The notes: generated by a model not told the origin, from the letters alone. DNA of 64,000 nt from Pseudomonas rhizoryzae (GCF_005250615.1 NZ_SULM01000003.1:186001-250000), one strand, 5' to 3'. Positions 52,584 through 61,154 are shown, counted from the first letter of the stretch. A program made the numbers and translations.

Positions 52584-54446
52584 TCAGAGCGAAGAGGTGC
52601 CGGAAGACGGCGTCCGGGTGTTACGGGGCTTGCCCCGCAGCGCAACCTTCAGCCGTAGCCGGGCGGTATCCACGACATCGAAGGCATAGCCACAGGCGAA
52701 AGCCAGCAGCAAGCCCAGGGGACGTAGCCGGATGACCCAGTCCATCTTGGTATTGATGGCCAGCGGCAGCCGATCGAACCAGTTGGCCGTCCCCGCCGGA
52801 CGGAGGGCGGCGGGCTGCACCAGATCACGGGCGGTGAGATCGGTTTGCTGCCCACGCCGGGCAGAGAGCAGCCGCCAGAAACGTGGCAGGGGCGCCGTGA
52901 CGCTCAGCACGCTGATCAGGGGCGCTGGCTGTACGCCCTGTTCGAGCCGCCAGCGCGCCCGGGCCGCCAGCTTGCCCTGCAGGTAGCGCTGCAGCCGCTG
53001 CACCCGCTCCGGCGACAGGCCCAGCCAATAGGGCGAGCGTGAATAGAAGAGTTGCCGGCTGACCCGCTCGCGGGCCTTGCGCAGTTCCGGGGTTTCGCGG
53101 TCGGTGTAGCCCTCGGTCTGCACCAGCCAATGGGTCAGCTGCGCCCGGGTGCTGCCCATGCACCAGAAGATGGCCATATCGAGAATGTGCGAGAGCAGGA
53201 AGAAGCGTGAATCCTCGATGGCTTCCGTGTACTTCTCACGCACCATGTTGCGCAGCATGTGCCAGTCCTGGCGCGTCGCCTCGTTGATCCGCGCGATATA
53301 GGCCTGATCCAGCCCCTCGCCCCGCACATCCTTTTCCATCACGTTGGCCAGGTGCCAACTGGTCACCAGGGCCAGGGCGATGCCCTGGCTGTAATAGGCG
53401 TCGATGATGCTCGCCGAGTCGCCGACCATGGCGTAGCGGCGCGGATGGACGAAGGTGTCGGTCCAGTGCTGCACGTTACGGAAGGACTGGAACTCCAGCA
53501 GCTTGTCCTCGCTGACCACCCCCTCGAGCGGGGGATAGCGGCGGATCAGATTCCAGAATTGCTCGCGGGGCTTGCTGCCAGGCGGTGCCAGGCGCTGATC
53601 GAAGGTCGCGCCTAGGCTGATCCGGTTCTGCGACAGCCGTATCACCCAGATCCAGTAACCATGGCCCCAGAGATGGACCGTGTAGAGATCCCGCGCCATC
53701 GTCTGGCCGGTGCTGAGCAGGACCTTCCAGCGTTCGTCGAAGCAGGCATCATCGACCTCGCCGAATTGCGCCCAGACGGCGGTAGTCTGGAAGCCATCGG
53801 TATTCTCCCGTTGCTCGGCGGCGTGACCGAGCTGGCGCGCCAGCAGGCGATTGCGCCCGGAACAGTCCAGTATCCAGCGCGCGGCCAAGGCCCGCTCCCC
53901 CTCGCCCGCTCCTTCGACCTCGCTCAGCAGCAGGTTATGGGGCGACTCACCCTCGCCCAGCTGGATGTCCTTCACCCGCTGGTTGTCGATGAAGCGGATA
54001 TTCGGCTGGGCACGCACGGCGTCGCGCAGTACCGCTTCCGCATCCGGCCGCACGATCTGCATATCGAGGAACATGCAGCGAAACCACTTCTTGTCCGGCG
54101 CCACGTCATAGAGGTAATGCGGCGGATGGGGATCGGCGTTGACTGCCCACTCGGTGGTCCCGGAGAAATCTTCACGCCGCTCGGCGCCGACCGTGAACCA
54201 AACCCCGAGCTTGATGAAGGACTCTTCACTGATGAAGCGATCCAGCTCGCCGATGGTACGCAGGAAGGCACTGGTGAAGACCAGGAACGACTCCCCCACC
54301 TTATAGCTGGCGCGGCGCTCACGCACCCGGTCGACCAGCGTGACCCGCAGGCCACGCTTGGCGAGTTGCAGGGCATTGGTCAACCCAACGATCCCCGCGC
54401 CCACTACGACCACATCGCTGACTGGTACTACGTTGTCTTCATTCAT
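52584..54446 (-). CDS. Flavin-dependent halogenase/monooxygenase-like protein
   Basis: 620 residues. FAD-binding GAGIVGLTNALQLAKRG opens the protein, followed by YKVGESFLVF, where the Lys-x-Gly-Glu matches the halogenase K-x-GE region, ILDCSGRNRLLARQLG and MVGDSASIIDAYYSQGIALAL. The halogenase WxWxIP motif is altered to WIWVIRL, so chlorination is uncertain and a hydroxylase or related reaction is possible. The last 200 residues are an uncommon extension with a hydrophobic stretch (LGLLLAFACGYAFDV). It lies upstream of the ATP-grasp gene and is preceded by a long AT-rich tract. Confidence 0.82.
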   Translation of the reverse strand: MNEDNVVPVSDVVVVGAGIVGLTNALQLAKRGLRVTLVDRVRERRASYKVGESFLVFTSAFLRTIGELDRFISEESFIKLGVWFTVGAERREDFSGTTEWAVNADPHPPHYLYDVAPDKKWFRCMFLDMQIVRPDAEAVLRDAVRAQPNIRFIDNQRVKDIQLGEGESPHNLLLSEVEGAGEGERALAARWILDCSGRNRLLARQLGHAAEQRENTDGFQTTAVWAQFGEVDDACFDERWKVLLSTGQTMARDLYTVHLWGHGYWIWVIRLSQNRISLGATFDQRLAPPGSKPREQFWNLIRRYPPLEGVVSEDKLLEFQSFRNVQHWTDTFVHPRRYAMVGDSASIIDAYYSQGIALALVTSWHLANVMEKDVRGEGLDQAYIARINEATRQDWHMLRNMVREKYTEAIEDSRFFLLSHILDMAIFWCMGSTRAQLTHWLVQTEGYTDRETPELRKARERVSRQLFYSRSPYWLGLSPERVQRLQRYLQGKLAARARWRLEQGVQPAPLISVLSVTAPLPRFWRLLSARRGQQTDLTARDLVQPAALRPAGTANWFDRLPLAINTKMDWVIRLRPLGLLLAFACGYAFDVVDTARLRLKVALRGKPRNTRTPSSGTSSL

Positions 54447-55020
54447 CGAACGAATCCTCAGAAGTTACAGATAGCTAAAGACGCTCTATCGCCTGGCAAC
54501 AACGAAAAAACGAACTTAGAACCGCTTTGCATATTCAAGAAAGTTGAACACAGCCCGCCTACGATTAACTTTTAATGGGCAGCCCAGAAACTTATCCGGA
54601 CTAAAAAAGCCATATCAGCTAAAGCCCGATCAACCTTGGGCACACTAGAGAACTCACGACCCAGGATAGTGAGCATAGGCGCACCCAAGCCGCGAAATCC
54701 CCTGCCTAGACGCTCCAACCCAAAAGCACCCTGCATTAGATATTCGTCGACTTAAAAACTTTTCAATAAACGAACAGACAAAAGTAGGCATCCCCACAAC
54801 CTCCACATATCGGTGAAGAATATTGCGGACAATTAGATAGCCAGGTCACGGTTATTTTTTAATCCAGGAAAAAAGCCGAGTCAACACATAAGGCCAAAAT
54901 AATAAACATCAAATATAGGGAATTAAGAAATGAACCCTATTCAACTTTTAATATATAGACTAAATAAATTCAATCCTTCTAAATCATTAAAACCTACCAA
55001 ATACCGTGATCTTGGTGATC
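54447..55020. other. AT-rich intergenic tract
   Basis: About 570 bp that is visibly much richer in A and T than any other part of the window, ending abruptly near 55020 where GC-rich sequence resumes. It lies between the halogenase-like gene and two small plus-strand ORFs. It probably holds the promoters of both units and may be horizontally acquired DNA or a site for H-NS-like (MvaT) silencing. Confidence 0.6.
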
Positions 55021-55085
55021 GACTGCAGCCGTCTAACGGCGCGAAGACCTACCTTTCACTCCAGGGCCCAGAGGTGACGGCATGA
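54930..55085 (+). CDS. Small ORF, 51-residue hypothetical peptide
   Basis: The ORF starts MNPIQLLIYRLNKFNPSKS and ends QGPEVTA. The first 27 codons are AT-rich with many AAA/AAT codons; the rest uses normal GC-rich codons. A weak AGGG lies about 9 nt before the ATG. Its stop overlaps the next ORF (ATGA). It is divergent from the halogenase/ATP-grasp unit. A basic amphipathic start and polar tail would suit a leader or regulatory peptide, but I recognise no family. Confidence 0.4.
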   Translation: MNPIQLLIYRLNKFNPSKSLKPTKYRDLGDRLQPSNGAKTYLSLQGPEVTA

Positions 55086-55243
55086 ACTCCAGCACGTGTG
55101 GCCTTGCCTCCAGACTCATCGCGCCTGTCCTGTACTTGCATGGCGCAAGAGATCCGCGGGGTGGCGGGTATTCCCACCGTCGGCACCCAGACATGAAAAA
55201 GCCCGCCTATTGGCGTCATGCTGTTCACTTAAGCATTTGAGCT
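55082..55243 (+). pseudogene. Possible gene start cut by a mobile-element remnant
   Basis: An ORF begins with an ATG overlapping the stop of the 51-residue ORF and has a good ribosome site (GAGGTGA, 5 nt spacing). It opens MNSSTCGLASRLIAPVLYL. After about 38 codons it runs into the inverted repeat of the element at 55196 and stops at 55243. It may be the first part of a gene disrupted by the insertion, or a non-coding coincidence. Confidence 0.35.
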
Positions 55244-55439
55244 CTGACAGGAGTCCTTCAAAAATAGCTGCCAGCCCCCAGGCGGCGATTTTTGTATGCT
55301 TTTGTCCCTTGAGTGGGGCTCCGACGCCTAAGTCACCCCGCAAAGGATAGAAATCAGGCCACGAAAAACGCCACGGCTCTCATGGAGTCCGTGGCGTTTT
55401 TCTTAAGTGAACAGCATTACACCGATTGGCAGGCTTTCT
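55196..55439. mobile_element. Palindromic mobile-element remnant with about 36-bp inverted ends
   Basis: TGCTGTTCACTTAAG (55219-55233) is a perfect inverted match to CTTAAGTGAACAGCA (55402-55416). Similarity continues outward with few mismatches to about 55196 and 55439. The inside is about 170 bp with no transposase, so it looks like a MITE or an internally deleted IS. I cannot name the IS family. MITE-like copy 3 starts right at its right end. Confidence 0.65.
55363..55402. terminator. Strong hairpin inside the element remnant
   Basis: GAAAAACGCCACGG and CCGTGGCGTTTTTC are perfect inverted 14-nt arms around a 12-nt loop. The A and T tracts at the stem base make a typical bidirectional intrinsic terminator. 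Confidence 0.8.
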
Positions 55440-55613
55440 AGGTTCTGTACGAAAAGTCGCCGAGCGACGGTCAGGCGAGGCCTAGGCGGCCCCGCGAAAA
55501 AGGCTGAGGAAGCGGACCGGGCTCGCGAACGAGTTTACGAGCGGTAAATGAGCATTGCGACGGGGCCGCCTAGGCCGGGCTGGCGACCCAGGCATTTTTC
55601 GTACAGAACCTAG
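55438..55613. mobile_element. MITE-like element, copy 3 (subfamily B)
   Basis: 176-bp element. Left end CTAGGTTCTGTACGAAAA and right end TTTTCGTACAGAACCTAG are perfect inverted repeats. The family core at about 55504-55560 has a 14-bp insertion with CCGGGCTCGCGA and a few substitutions. Both ends finish in CTAG. The 280 bp after it, up to the next gene, show nothing recognisable. Confidence 0.87.
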
Positions 55614-55893
55614 AGGATCCGCGTCAGGTGCCACATGGAATCACTCCCGCTCGGGGTCGTGCCCGACGCGCCACAGAGGCCAACTACCATAGCTCGACGC
55701 TGCTCGCCTTCCTCAGCCCTATTACGAGCGGCCCAGCCAAAGAAAGCAAAGTGCCAGCAGTCGTAAAGATTGCAGAAATCTGAAGATCAGCCGACACCGT
55801 GCCATAAGCGCAGCGTCTAGCCACTGCTCCACCCAGGCTGGATGGACAAGCCGTTCGGTGATCTACCTCGTCGTATTTTCAGAGCATCGCCTG

Positions 55894-57840
55894 ATGAAAA
55901 AAACCTTGCTCGGCGTGCGAGCCTTGCTATCCGTGCCCCAGGACAATCCCGGCCTGGTCAAGGCGCAGTACATCGCGCTGGCTCGCCAGTTGCCCATGAT
56001 GTACTTCATCCTGCTGATCAACACCCTGATGCTGGCGGGCACCCACTATGAAGTCGCACCGCGCTGGCTAGTGGTCTATTGCCCCTTGCTCATGACGCTG
56101 TTCGGCGTGATCCGGGCAACGCTATGGATACGCACACGCGGACAGCCGCGCACTCCGGCACAGATGCTGACGGCGCTGAAGCGCACCAATAGGCTCGCGC
56201 CCATCGTGGCCGTGGCTTTCACCGCCTGGTCGCTGGCGCTGTTTCCCTATGGCGACAGCTATAGCCAGGCGCATGTCGCCTTCTACATGGCGATCACCGT
56301 CATCGGCTGCATTTTCTGCATGATGCATCTGCTGCCCGCGGCCCTGGCTACCGCTGCCGTGGTCAACACGGCGTTCGTGGTGTTCTTCGCCTCCACCACC
56401 ATCGTCACCTTCGTGGCCACGGCGATCGACGTCCTGCTGGTGTCCATCGCCATGCTCGTCATCCTCAAGGCGCAGTACGCCGACTTCACCCGGCTGGTGA
56501 ACATGCAGGCGCAGACGGCGAAGCTCAGCGAGGAAAATCTCAAGCTGGCCAACCAGGACAGCCTGACCGGGCTGGCCAATCGGCGGCAATTCTTCTCCCG
56601 CCTCGATACGCTGCTGGCCCGTGCCCGCGAGCAGGAGACTCGCCTGGCCGTGGGGCTGATCGACCTGGATGGCTTCAAGCCGGTCAACGACCTCTATGGC
56701 CATAGCGTGGGCGACCGGTTGCTCTATCAGGTAGGCCAGCGCCTGACCGGGCTGCTGGACGACGAGGTGCACCTGGCCCGACTGGGCGGCGACGAATTCA
56801 GCCTGATCATCACCAAGGCCCTGGACGATGACCAACTGCAGGCGTTCGGCGAAAAAATCTGCGCCAGCCTGCGCGAGCCCTTCCTGCTGGTGGACATTCC
56901 CATTCAGATCAGCGGATCTCTGGGCATCGCCACCTTCCCGGACCAGGCATCCTCCGCCACGGACGTCTATGAATACGCCGACTACGCCCTGTACCAGAGC
57001 AAGCGCCACCGTCCCGGCACGGCTTGCCTGTTCAGTGCCAGCCACCGCCAGCAGCTCAGTCGCGCAGGACTGACCGAACAGGCCCTGCGCCGGGCCGATC
57101 TTGAGCGTGAGTTCTACATGGTGTTCCAGCCCATCGTGGACATTCACAGCAAGAGAACCGTGGCCTTCGAAGCCCTGGCCCGCTGGGAAAGCCCGGAGTT
57201 GGGCCACGTCTCGCCGGCTGATTTCATCCCCATTGCCGAGCGCATCGGCATGGTCAATCGCCTCACCCTCCCCTTGCTGAACAAGGCCCTGAACGCCGCC
57301 GCGCGCTGGCCCAAGGGCATCCGCCTGGCCTTCAACCTGTCCGCCCACGACTGTGGCTCGGAAGACGCCGCCCAGCAGATCGTCGAACTCATCAAGCGCA
57401 GCCCTTTCGACCCCGCCTGCCTCGACCTGGAAATCACCGAAACCGCCGCCATCCAGGACCTGCCCCAGACCCAACGCGCCATCAGTCGCTTCCGCGAACT
57501 GGGCTGCGGCATCTCCCTCGACGACTTCGGCACTGGCTACTCCAGCCTGAGCCAGATCCACGCGCTCTCGCTAACTAAACTCAAGGTAGACCGCACCTTC
57601 GTCACCAACCTCCACCTCGACCCGGCCAGCGTGAAGATCGTCAGATCCCTGATCGCCCTGTGCCAAGACATGGAGTTGGAATGCATCGTGGAGGGAGTGG
57701 AGACCGCAGCAGAACTGGGTGCTTTGAAGAGTCTTGGTTGTACCAGGGCGCAGGGTTATCTGTTCGCCAAGCCCATGCGGGCGAGTGAAATTAGGGGGTG
57801 GTTGGAGGGGGAGCATTTGGCTGAGGTGTTGGCGGTTTGA
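55894..57840 (+). CDS. Membrane GGDEF-EAL protein (cyclic-di-GMP turnover)
   Basis: 648 residues. About five N-terminal helices (MMYFILLINTLMLAG, WLVVYCPLLMTLFGVI, VAFYMAITVIGCIFCMMHLL, and onward) form an integral sensor. A GGDEF domain has intact RLGGDEFSL and SLTGLANRRQF; an EAL domain has FEALARWESPELG, LEITETAAI, DDFGTGYSSLS and EGVET. Both catalytic motifs are intact, so the protein could make or degrade c-di-GMP. I start at the ATG at 55894; a GTG at 55858 is in frame. The c-di-GMP link suits a motility/biofilm role. Confidence 0.93.
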   Translation: MKKTLLGVRALLSVPQDNPGLVKAQYIALARQLPMMYFILLINTLMLAGTHYEVAPRWLVVYCPLLMTLFGVIRATLWIRTRGQPRTPAQMLTALKRTNRLAPIVAVAFTAWSLALFPYGDSYSQAHVAFYMAITVIGCIFCMMHLLPAALATAAVVNTAFVVFFASTTIVTFVATAIDVLLVSIAMLVILKAQYADFTRLVNMQAQTAKLSEENLKLANQDSLTGLANRRQFFSRLDTLLARAREQETRLAVGLIDLDGFKPVNDLYGHSVGDRLLYQVGQRLTGLLDDEVHLARLGGDEFSLIITKALDDDQLQAFGEKICASLREPFLLVDIPIQISGSLGIATFPDQASSATDVYEYADYALYQSKRHRPGTACLFSASHRQQLSRAGLTEQALRRADLEREFYMVFQPIVDIHSKRTVAFEALARWESPELGHVSPADFIPIAERIGMVNRLTLPLLNKALNAAARWPKGIRLAFNLSAHDCGSEDAAQQIVELIKRSPFDPACLDLEITETAAIQDLPQTQRAISRFRELGCGISLDDFGTGYSSLSQIHALSLTKLKVDRTFVTNLHLDPASVKIVRSLIALCQDMELECIVEGVETAAELGALKSLGCTRAQGYLFAKPMRASEIRGWLEGEHLAEVLAV

Positions 57841-58024
57841 GCTGTCGAGGGGGCGAGGTGCAATTTGCACTTATGTCTCGTCGACAAACCCTGATTCAAC
57901 CCTGTCTCCTCGCGACTGCAATCCCGAAACACCTTGCCCCACTCGGGCCTGAGCAGGTCTTCCCGGCGCTCCATCGAGAATTTTCGAGTAACTCAGGTCA
58001 ACCCGATGAATACGGGGCTTATGG

Positions 58025-58157
58025 TGTGTTGAAAAGTCGCCGAGCGAAGGGAAAGCAAGGCGAAAAAGACCGAGGAAGCGGAGTTTACGAATGGTAAACG
58101 AGCATTCCGAGATGATTTTTAACGCAGCCTCACCGAGGCGCAGGCTGTTTTCAGACA
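58025..58157. mobile_element. MITE-like element, copy 4 (subfamily B, degenerate)
   Basis: It has the family core at about 58071-58110 (with ACGAATGG for ACGAGTGG) and subfamily B arms (GAAAAGTCGCCGAGCGA, GAGGCGCAGGC). The outer repeats are weak (TGTTGAAAA against TTTTCAGACA), so this copy seems decayed. The 57841-58024 stretch before it holds a short palindrome (GTGCAATTTGCAC, 57858-57870) and nothing else I can support. Confidence 0.7.
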
Positions 58158-58168
58158 AAGCGTAGGCC

Positions 58169-59284
58169 TTACGCCAAGGGCTCCACGCTATGGCCTTGTT
58201 CAGCATCGTCCCACTTGAAACGCTCCTTTAGCCGCTCGACGGTCCAGCGCCATTTGGGCGTCGTGGGACGGCAAATGGTGTTCTGATTGCCGAAGAGGCC
58301 AATCTCCTTCACCGCCTCGTTGAGTGGCAGGCTATAGAGCCATTCAACCGAGACGAAGTACTCGCAGCGCTCGGGATCATCCACCAACTCGCGATGATAA
58401 TCAGCCTGCAATACCTCCAGGCCCGGGCGTTCCTCGCCGTTGTGCAGCACGCGGAAATCAGCCGCAGGTGTGGCATGGCCTACCACTCTGGCAACCCCAA
58501 CGTAGCCTGCGCCCGGCACGTTGACCCACAACCGGTATCCGGGCGCCACCATCTTGAGGCTGTTGCTGTACCAGCTGCCACCACCACCACAGACGAAACC
58601 GTATTGCCGCGCCTCGGACCAGGAGCGACTTTGGCCATGCCCGAAGGAACAATAGAACTCGCCATTCCACGGCTCGGCGGGCGTACCCGGCTTGGTGGCA
58701 CTGCTCGCCTGGGGCGCGTCGACGGGATCGAACAGCCAGGCGCGGCTGATCAGTTGCTGCTCACCCAACTGGAACACCTGGAAGCACAACACATTGATGG
58801 CGATATCCCGCTCGCTCAGATAGCCGACGATACGCTCGCTACTGGCATCCAGCTCGGCGGCGACGATGACGATCTGATGGTTCTGGTTCAAGGCTTCGGC
58901 ATCCAGAGGAGCGCCGAAGTGGGCCTGGAAGTCCGCAGCCAGATTGGCGTCAGGCTTGAAGCGTTGGTAGATGGCCTCGATCTCGTTGGCCTGCAGCCGC
59001 TCCACCCACACGGCATAGTCCAATGCCTGGGCCACCACCTCACGCGGGGTACGCTCACGTTTGAGTTCGATCAGCACCAGCGAGGCATCCGGCGCCAAGG
59101 CCAGGAGGTCGATGCGCCCACCCTGCCCGGTGCTTTCCTGCCGACCGATCAGCAGCCAATCCTCGGATAGCAACGCCGGGGCGCTGACGATCATGTTTTC
59201 GAGAAACTGCTCGCTGGGCAGTATCGCGCTCTTGAGCGGGGCGGGTTGCGCGCCGACGGTCCAGATTTGGGTACGGATAGGCAT
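58169..59284 (-). CDS. DUF91/NucS-like PD-(D/E)XK nuclease with possible PUA/EVE-like C-terminal domain
   Basis: 371 residues. The N-terminal half has the nuclease core GRIDLLALAPDASLVLIELKRERTPREV (Asp, then E-x-K). The C-terminal half has GFVCGGGGSWYSNSLKMVAPGYRLWVNVPGAGYVGVARVVG and a distant WLYSLPLNEAV...GLFGNQNTICRP. That part has the look of a PUA/EVE-like reader of modified bases, which I infer only from pattern. It is the last gene after hsdS on the same strand, separated by MITE-like copy 5. A role as an accessory or modification-dependent nuclease of the RM locus is plausible. Confidence 0.75.
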   Translation of the reverse strand: MPIRTQIWTVGAQPAPLKSAILPSEQFLENMIVSAPALLSEDWLLIGRQESTGQGGRIDLLALAPDASLVLIELKRERTPREVVAQALDYAVWVERLQANEIEAIYQRFKPDANLAADFQAHFGAPLDAEALNQNHQIVIVAAELDASSERIVGYLSERDIAINVLCFQVFQLGEQQLISRAWLFDPVDAPQASSATKPGTPAEPWNGEFYCSFGHGQSRSWSEARQYGFVCGGGGSWYSNSLKMVAPGYRLWVNVPGAGYVGVARVVGHATPAADFRVLHNGEERPGLEVLQADYHRELVDDPERCEYFVSVEWLYSLPLNEAVKEIGLFGNQNTICRPTTPKWRWTVERLKERFKWDDAEQGHSVEPLA

Positions 59285-59299
59285 CCTTGCATTCCTTTT

Positions 59300-59444
59300 T
59301 AGGCTTTGTACGAAAAGTCGCCGAGCGAAGGTCAGGCGAGGCGAAAAAGGCTGAGGAAGCGGAGCTTACGAGTGGTAAATGAGCATTCCGAAGCCTTTTT
59401 CAACGAAGCATCACCGAGCGCAGGCATTTTTCGTACAGAGCCTA
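59300..59444. mobile_element. MITE-like element, copy 5 (subfamily B)
   Basis: 145-bp element. TAGGCTTTGTACGAAAA pairs with TTTTCGTACAGAGCCTA with one mismatch. The family core is near 59351-59390, flanked by AAAAAGGCT/AGCCTTTTT arms. It fills nearly the whole gap between hsdS and the DUF91 gene; its outermost TAG on the minus strand is the hsdS stop codon, and the DUF91 ribosome site lies just past its other end. Confidence 0.88.
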
Positions 59445-61154
59445 GGCTACGGCTTGCTCGACCAAGGCATCAGCCAACTGCTCTTGTACCTGACGGGCTT
59501 GGTTGAAGCGAGCTTTGAGTTGGTCGCATAGGGCCATCAGTTGATCGACTTTAGCAACGATGCGATGTTGTTCGGCAAGTGGGGGTATTGGAACGGGTAT
59601 TTCCTTGAGGCGAGAAGATTTGATACCAGTTGCAGTCATACCTGTGGCAGCACCTGAAAGCTGCGTTTGAAAGCCACAGGACATCATTACCAATCTCAAA
59701 AATGGACCAATTTTCAATTCATGAAGCTGAAAACAAATTACGCGCTGAGCCAATGCAAATTGCTCTACGATATCAATTATTGCAACATTCCCCATCGGAG
59801 CTTCAGTTGTGAAGAGCATGTCACCAACCCGAGGAATCCCCCTTGTCATCCAAGATAAGTATTCCTCGTTAGCAATGAATTCCTGAGGCTCTCTACCGAT
59901 AAACCCTTGGCGCACATTTTTGGCAGTGATGAGTGGAATGCCAGATGAAGTTTTTGTAGGCGTTCTGCCTCGATAGTCAATGAAACGAGCAAGGTTACCA
60001 AGCCGGCAGCACCGCCAGCCGGGACGTAGCGGGAAGTATTGCTCAGCCTCTGGAACGTCCTCTCTCGCAGTCGTCCTTAAGCCTTCTCTAGAGATAAGTC
60101 GCGCTTTTTCTTCTGCAATCCGCTTAAGCAACTTATTCGCCGGCTCATCATTAGGGTCTTGGGGCACCAATTTTCCCATCACCGCCAGTTGCAATAAGGT
60201 TCGCTTCAGGATATCAATACTGGATTCGGTGATGAACAGGGTATGGAAGTGCTCGGCCAGGCGCTGCCAGCTTTGCGCAAAGTCTTCGGCATCGCGGGCC
60301 TGGGTCAGGCTGTCCAGCAGCGCCTGCACCAGTTGGGCATGGGCGCTGTCGGCATCGGTCTGCCGGGCTTCTAGCCGGTCGCATAGGGCCATCAGCTCAT
60401 CGACTTTGGCGACGATGCGGTGTTGCTCGGCGAGTGGGGGAAGTGCCAACGGCAAGTTGAGGATTTGCTCGCGTGAGACATTCTTCATGGAGCTGCTAGT
60501 GCCACCAGCAACTTGGCTGTAATAGGCCCTGGCCAATGGAGCGCTGTTTACCAAGTTCACGTAACGTCGTTCACAGAGAAAAGTTAGCTTTAGTCGAACG
60601 ATCTTGTCGCTAAGCATCAAATTCGACGGAGCGGCCTCGACTACCACACTTCTAGCAACAAGCTCTGCCGTATTTGCACGAGATACCAGAAAGTCACCTT
60701 CTCTTACTTCGTGCTCAGGCCGGGCATCCAGATTGGCTGGTAGCGCTTTGTTTTCTTCTGGTCGGAAAACGCCCCATGAAACAGCGCTGACTTTGAGCAC
60801 CCCCCACTCACTGCCTGATCTTGGACTCGACTCACAGCTAGGACTCCAGCCTGCGCCACTTTCCAGTACTTGGCTGCCAAGCCGAGCCCATGCCCAGTTG
60901 GCAGGAAGGTCAAAGTGTTTTGAAGCGTCGCAAACCTCGGGCAACGGCTTCTGCTTCTTAATCTTCCCCTCAGCCACCAACCGCGCCTTTTCCTCGGCAA
61001 TCCGCTTGAGCAACTCAATGGCCGGCTCGTCATTCGGATCTTGCGGCACCAGTTTGCCGCGCACCGCCAGTTCCAGAATCAGCTCACGCAGTTTCTTGAT
61101 GCCATTGGGCGCGCCGGCCAGCAGCGGCAGGTTATCGGTGAGCAAGGCGGTCAT
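59442..61154 (-). CDS. hsdS: Type I restriction-modification specificity subunit
   Basis: 570 residues with the two-fold HsdS plan. Conserved helix region 1 (ELILELAVRGKLVPQDPNDEPA), TRD1, a central repeat (LPPLAEQHRIVAKVDELMALCDRLEA), region 2 (TLLQLAVMGKLVPQDPNDEPA), TRD2, and a terminal repeat (IPPLAEQHRIVAKVDQLMALCDQLKA). The TRDs (about 59580-60000 and 60530-60900) are visibly more AT-rich than the conserved parts, as expected if they are exchanged between strains. It starts by ATGA overlap with the RhuM-Fic gene. The stop codon comes from MITE-like copy 5. Confidence 0.95.
   Translation of the reverse strand: MTALLTDNLPLLAGAPNGIKKLRELILELAVRGKLVPQDPNDEPAIELLKRIAEEKARLVAEGKIKKQKPLPEVCDASKHFDLPANWAWARLGSQVLESGAGWSPSCESSPRSGSEWGVLKVSAVSWGVFRPEENKALPANLDARPEHEVREGDFLVSRANTAELVARSVVVEAAPSNLMLSDKIVRLKLTFLCERRYVNLVNSAPLARAYYSQVAGGTSSSMKNVSREQILNLPLALPPLAEQHRIVAKVDELMALCDRLEARQTDADSAHAQLVQALLDSLTQARDAEDFAQSWQRLAEHFHTLFITESSIDILKRTLLQLAVMGKLVPQDPNDEPANKLLKRIAEEKARLISREGLRTTAREDVPEAEQYFPLRPGWRCCRLGNLARFIDYRGRTPTKTSSGIPLITAKNVRQGFIGREPQEFIANEEYLSWMTRGIPRVGDMLFTTEAPMGNVAIIDIVEQFALAQRVICFQLHELKIGPFLRLVMMSCGFQTQLSGAATGMTATGIKSSRLKEIPVPIPPLAEQHRIVAKVDQLMALCDQLKARFNQARQVQEQLADALVEQAVA

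Noticed and set aside
52584-54446. A definite tryptophan halogenase
   Set aside because: The WxWxIP motif reads WIWVIR and the C-terminal part is unusual, so halide chemistry cannot be assumed.
57837-58206. Short frames around MITE-like copy 4 (57837-58097 plus, 57871-58206 minus)
   Set aside because: They extend into the element, have no ribosome sites and no similarity I can recognise.
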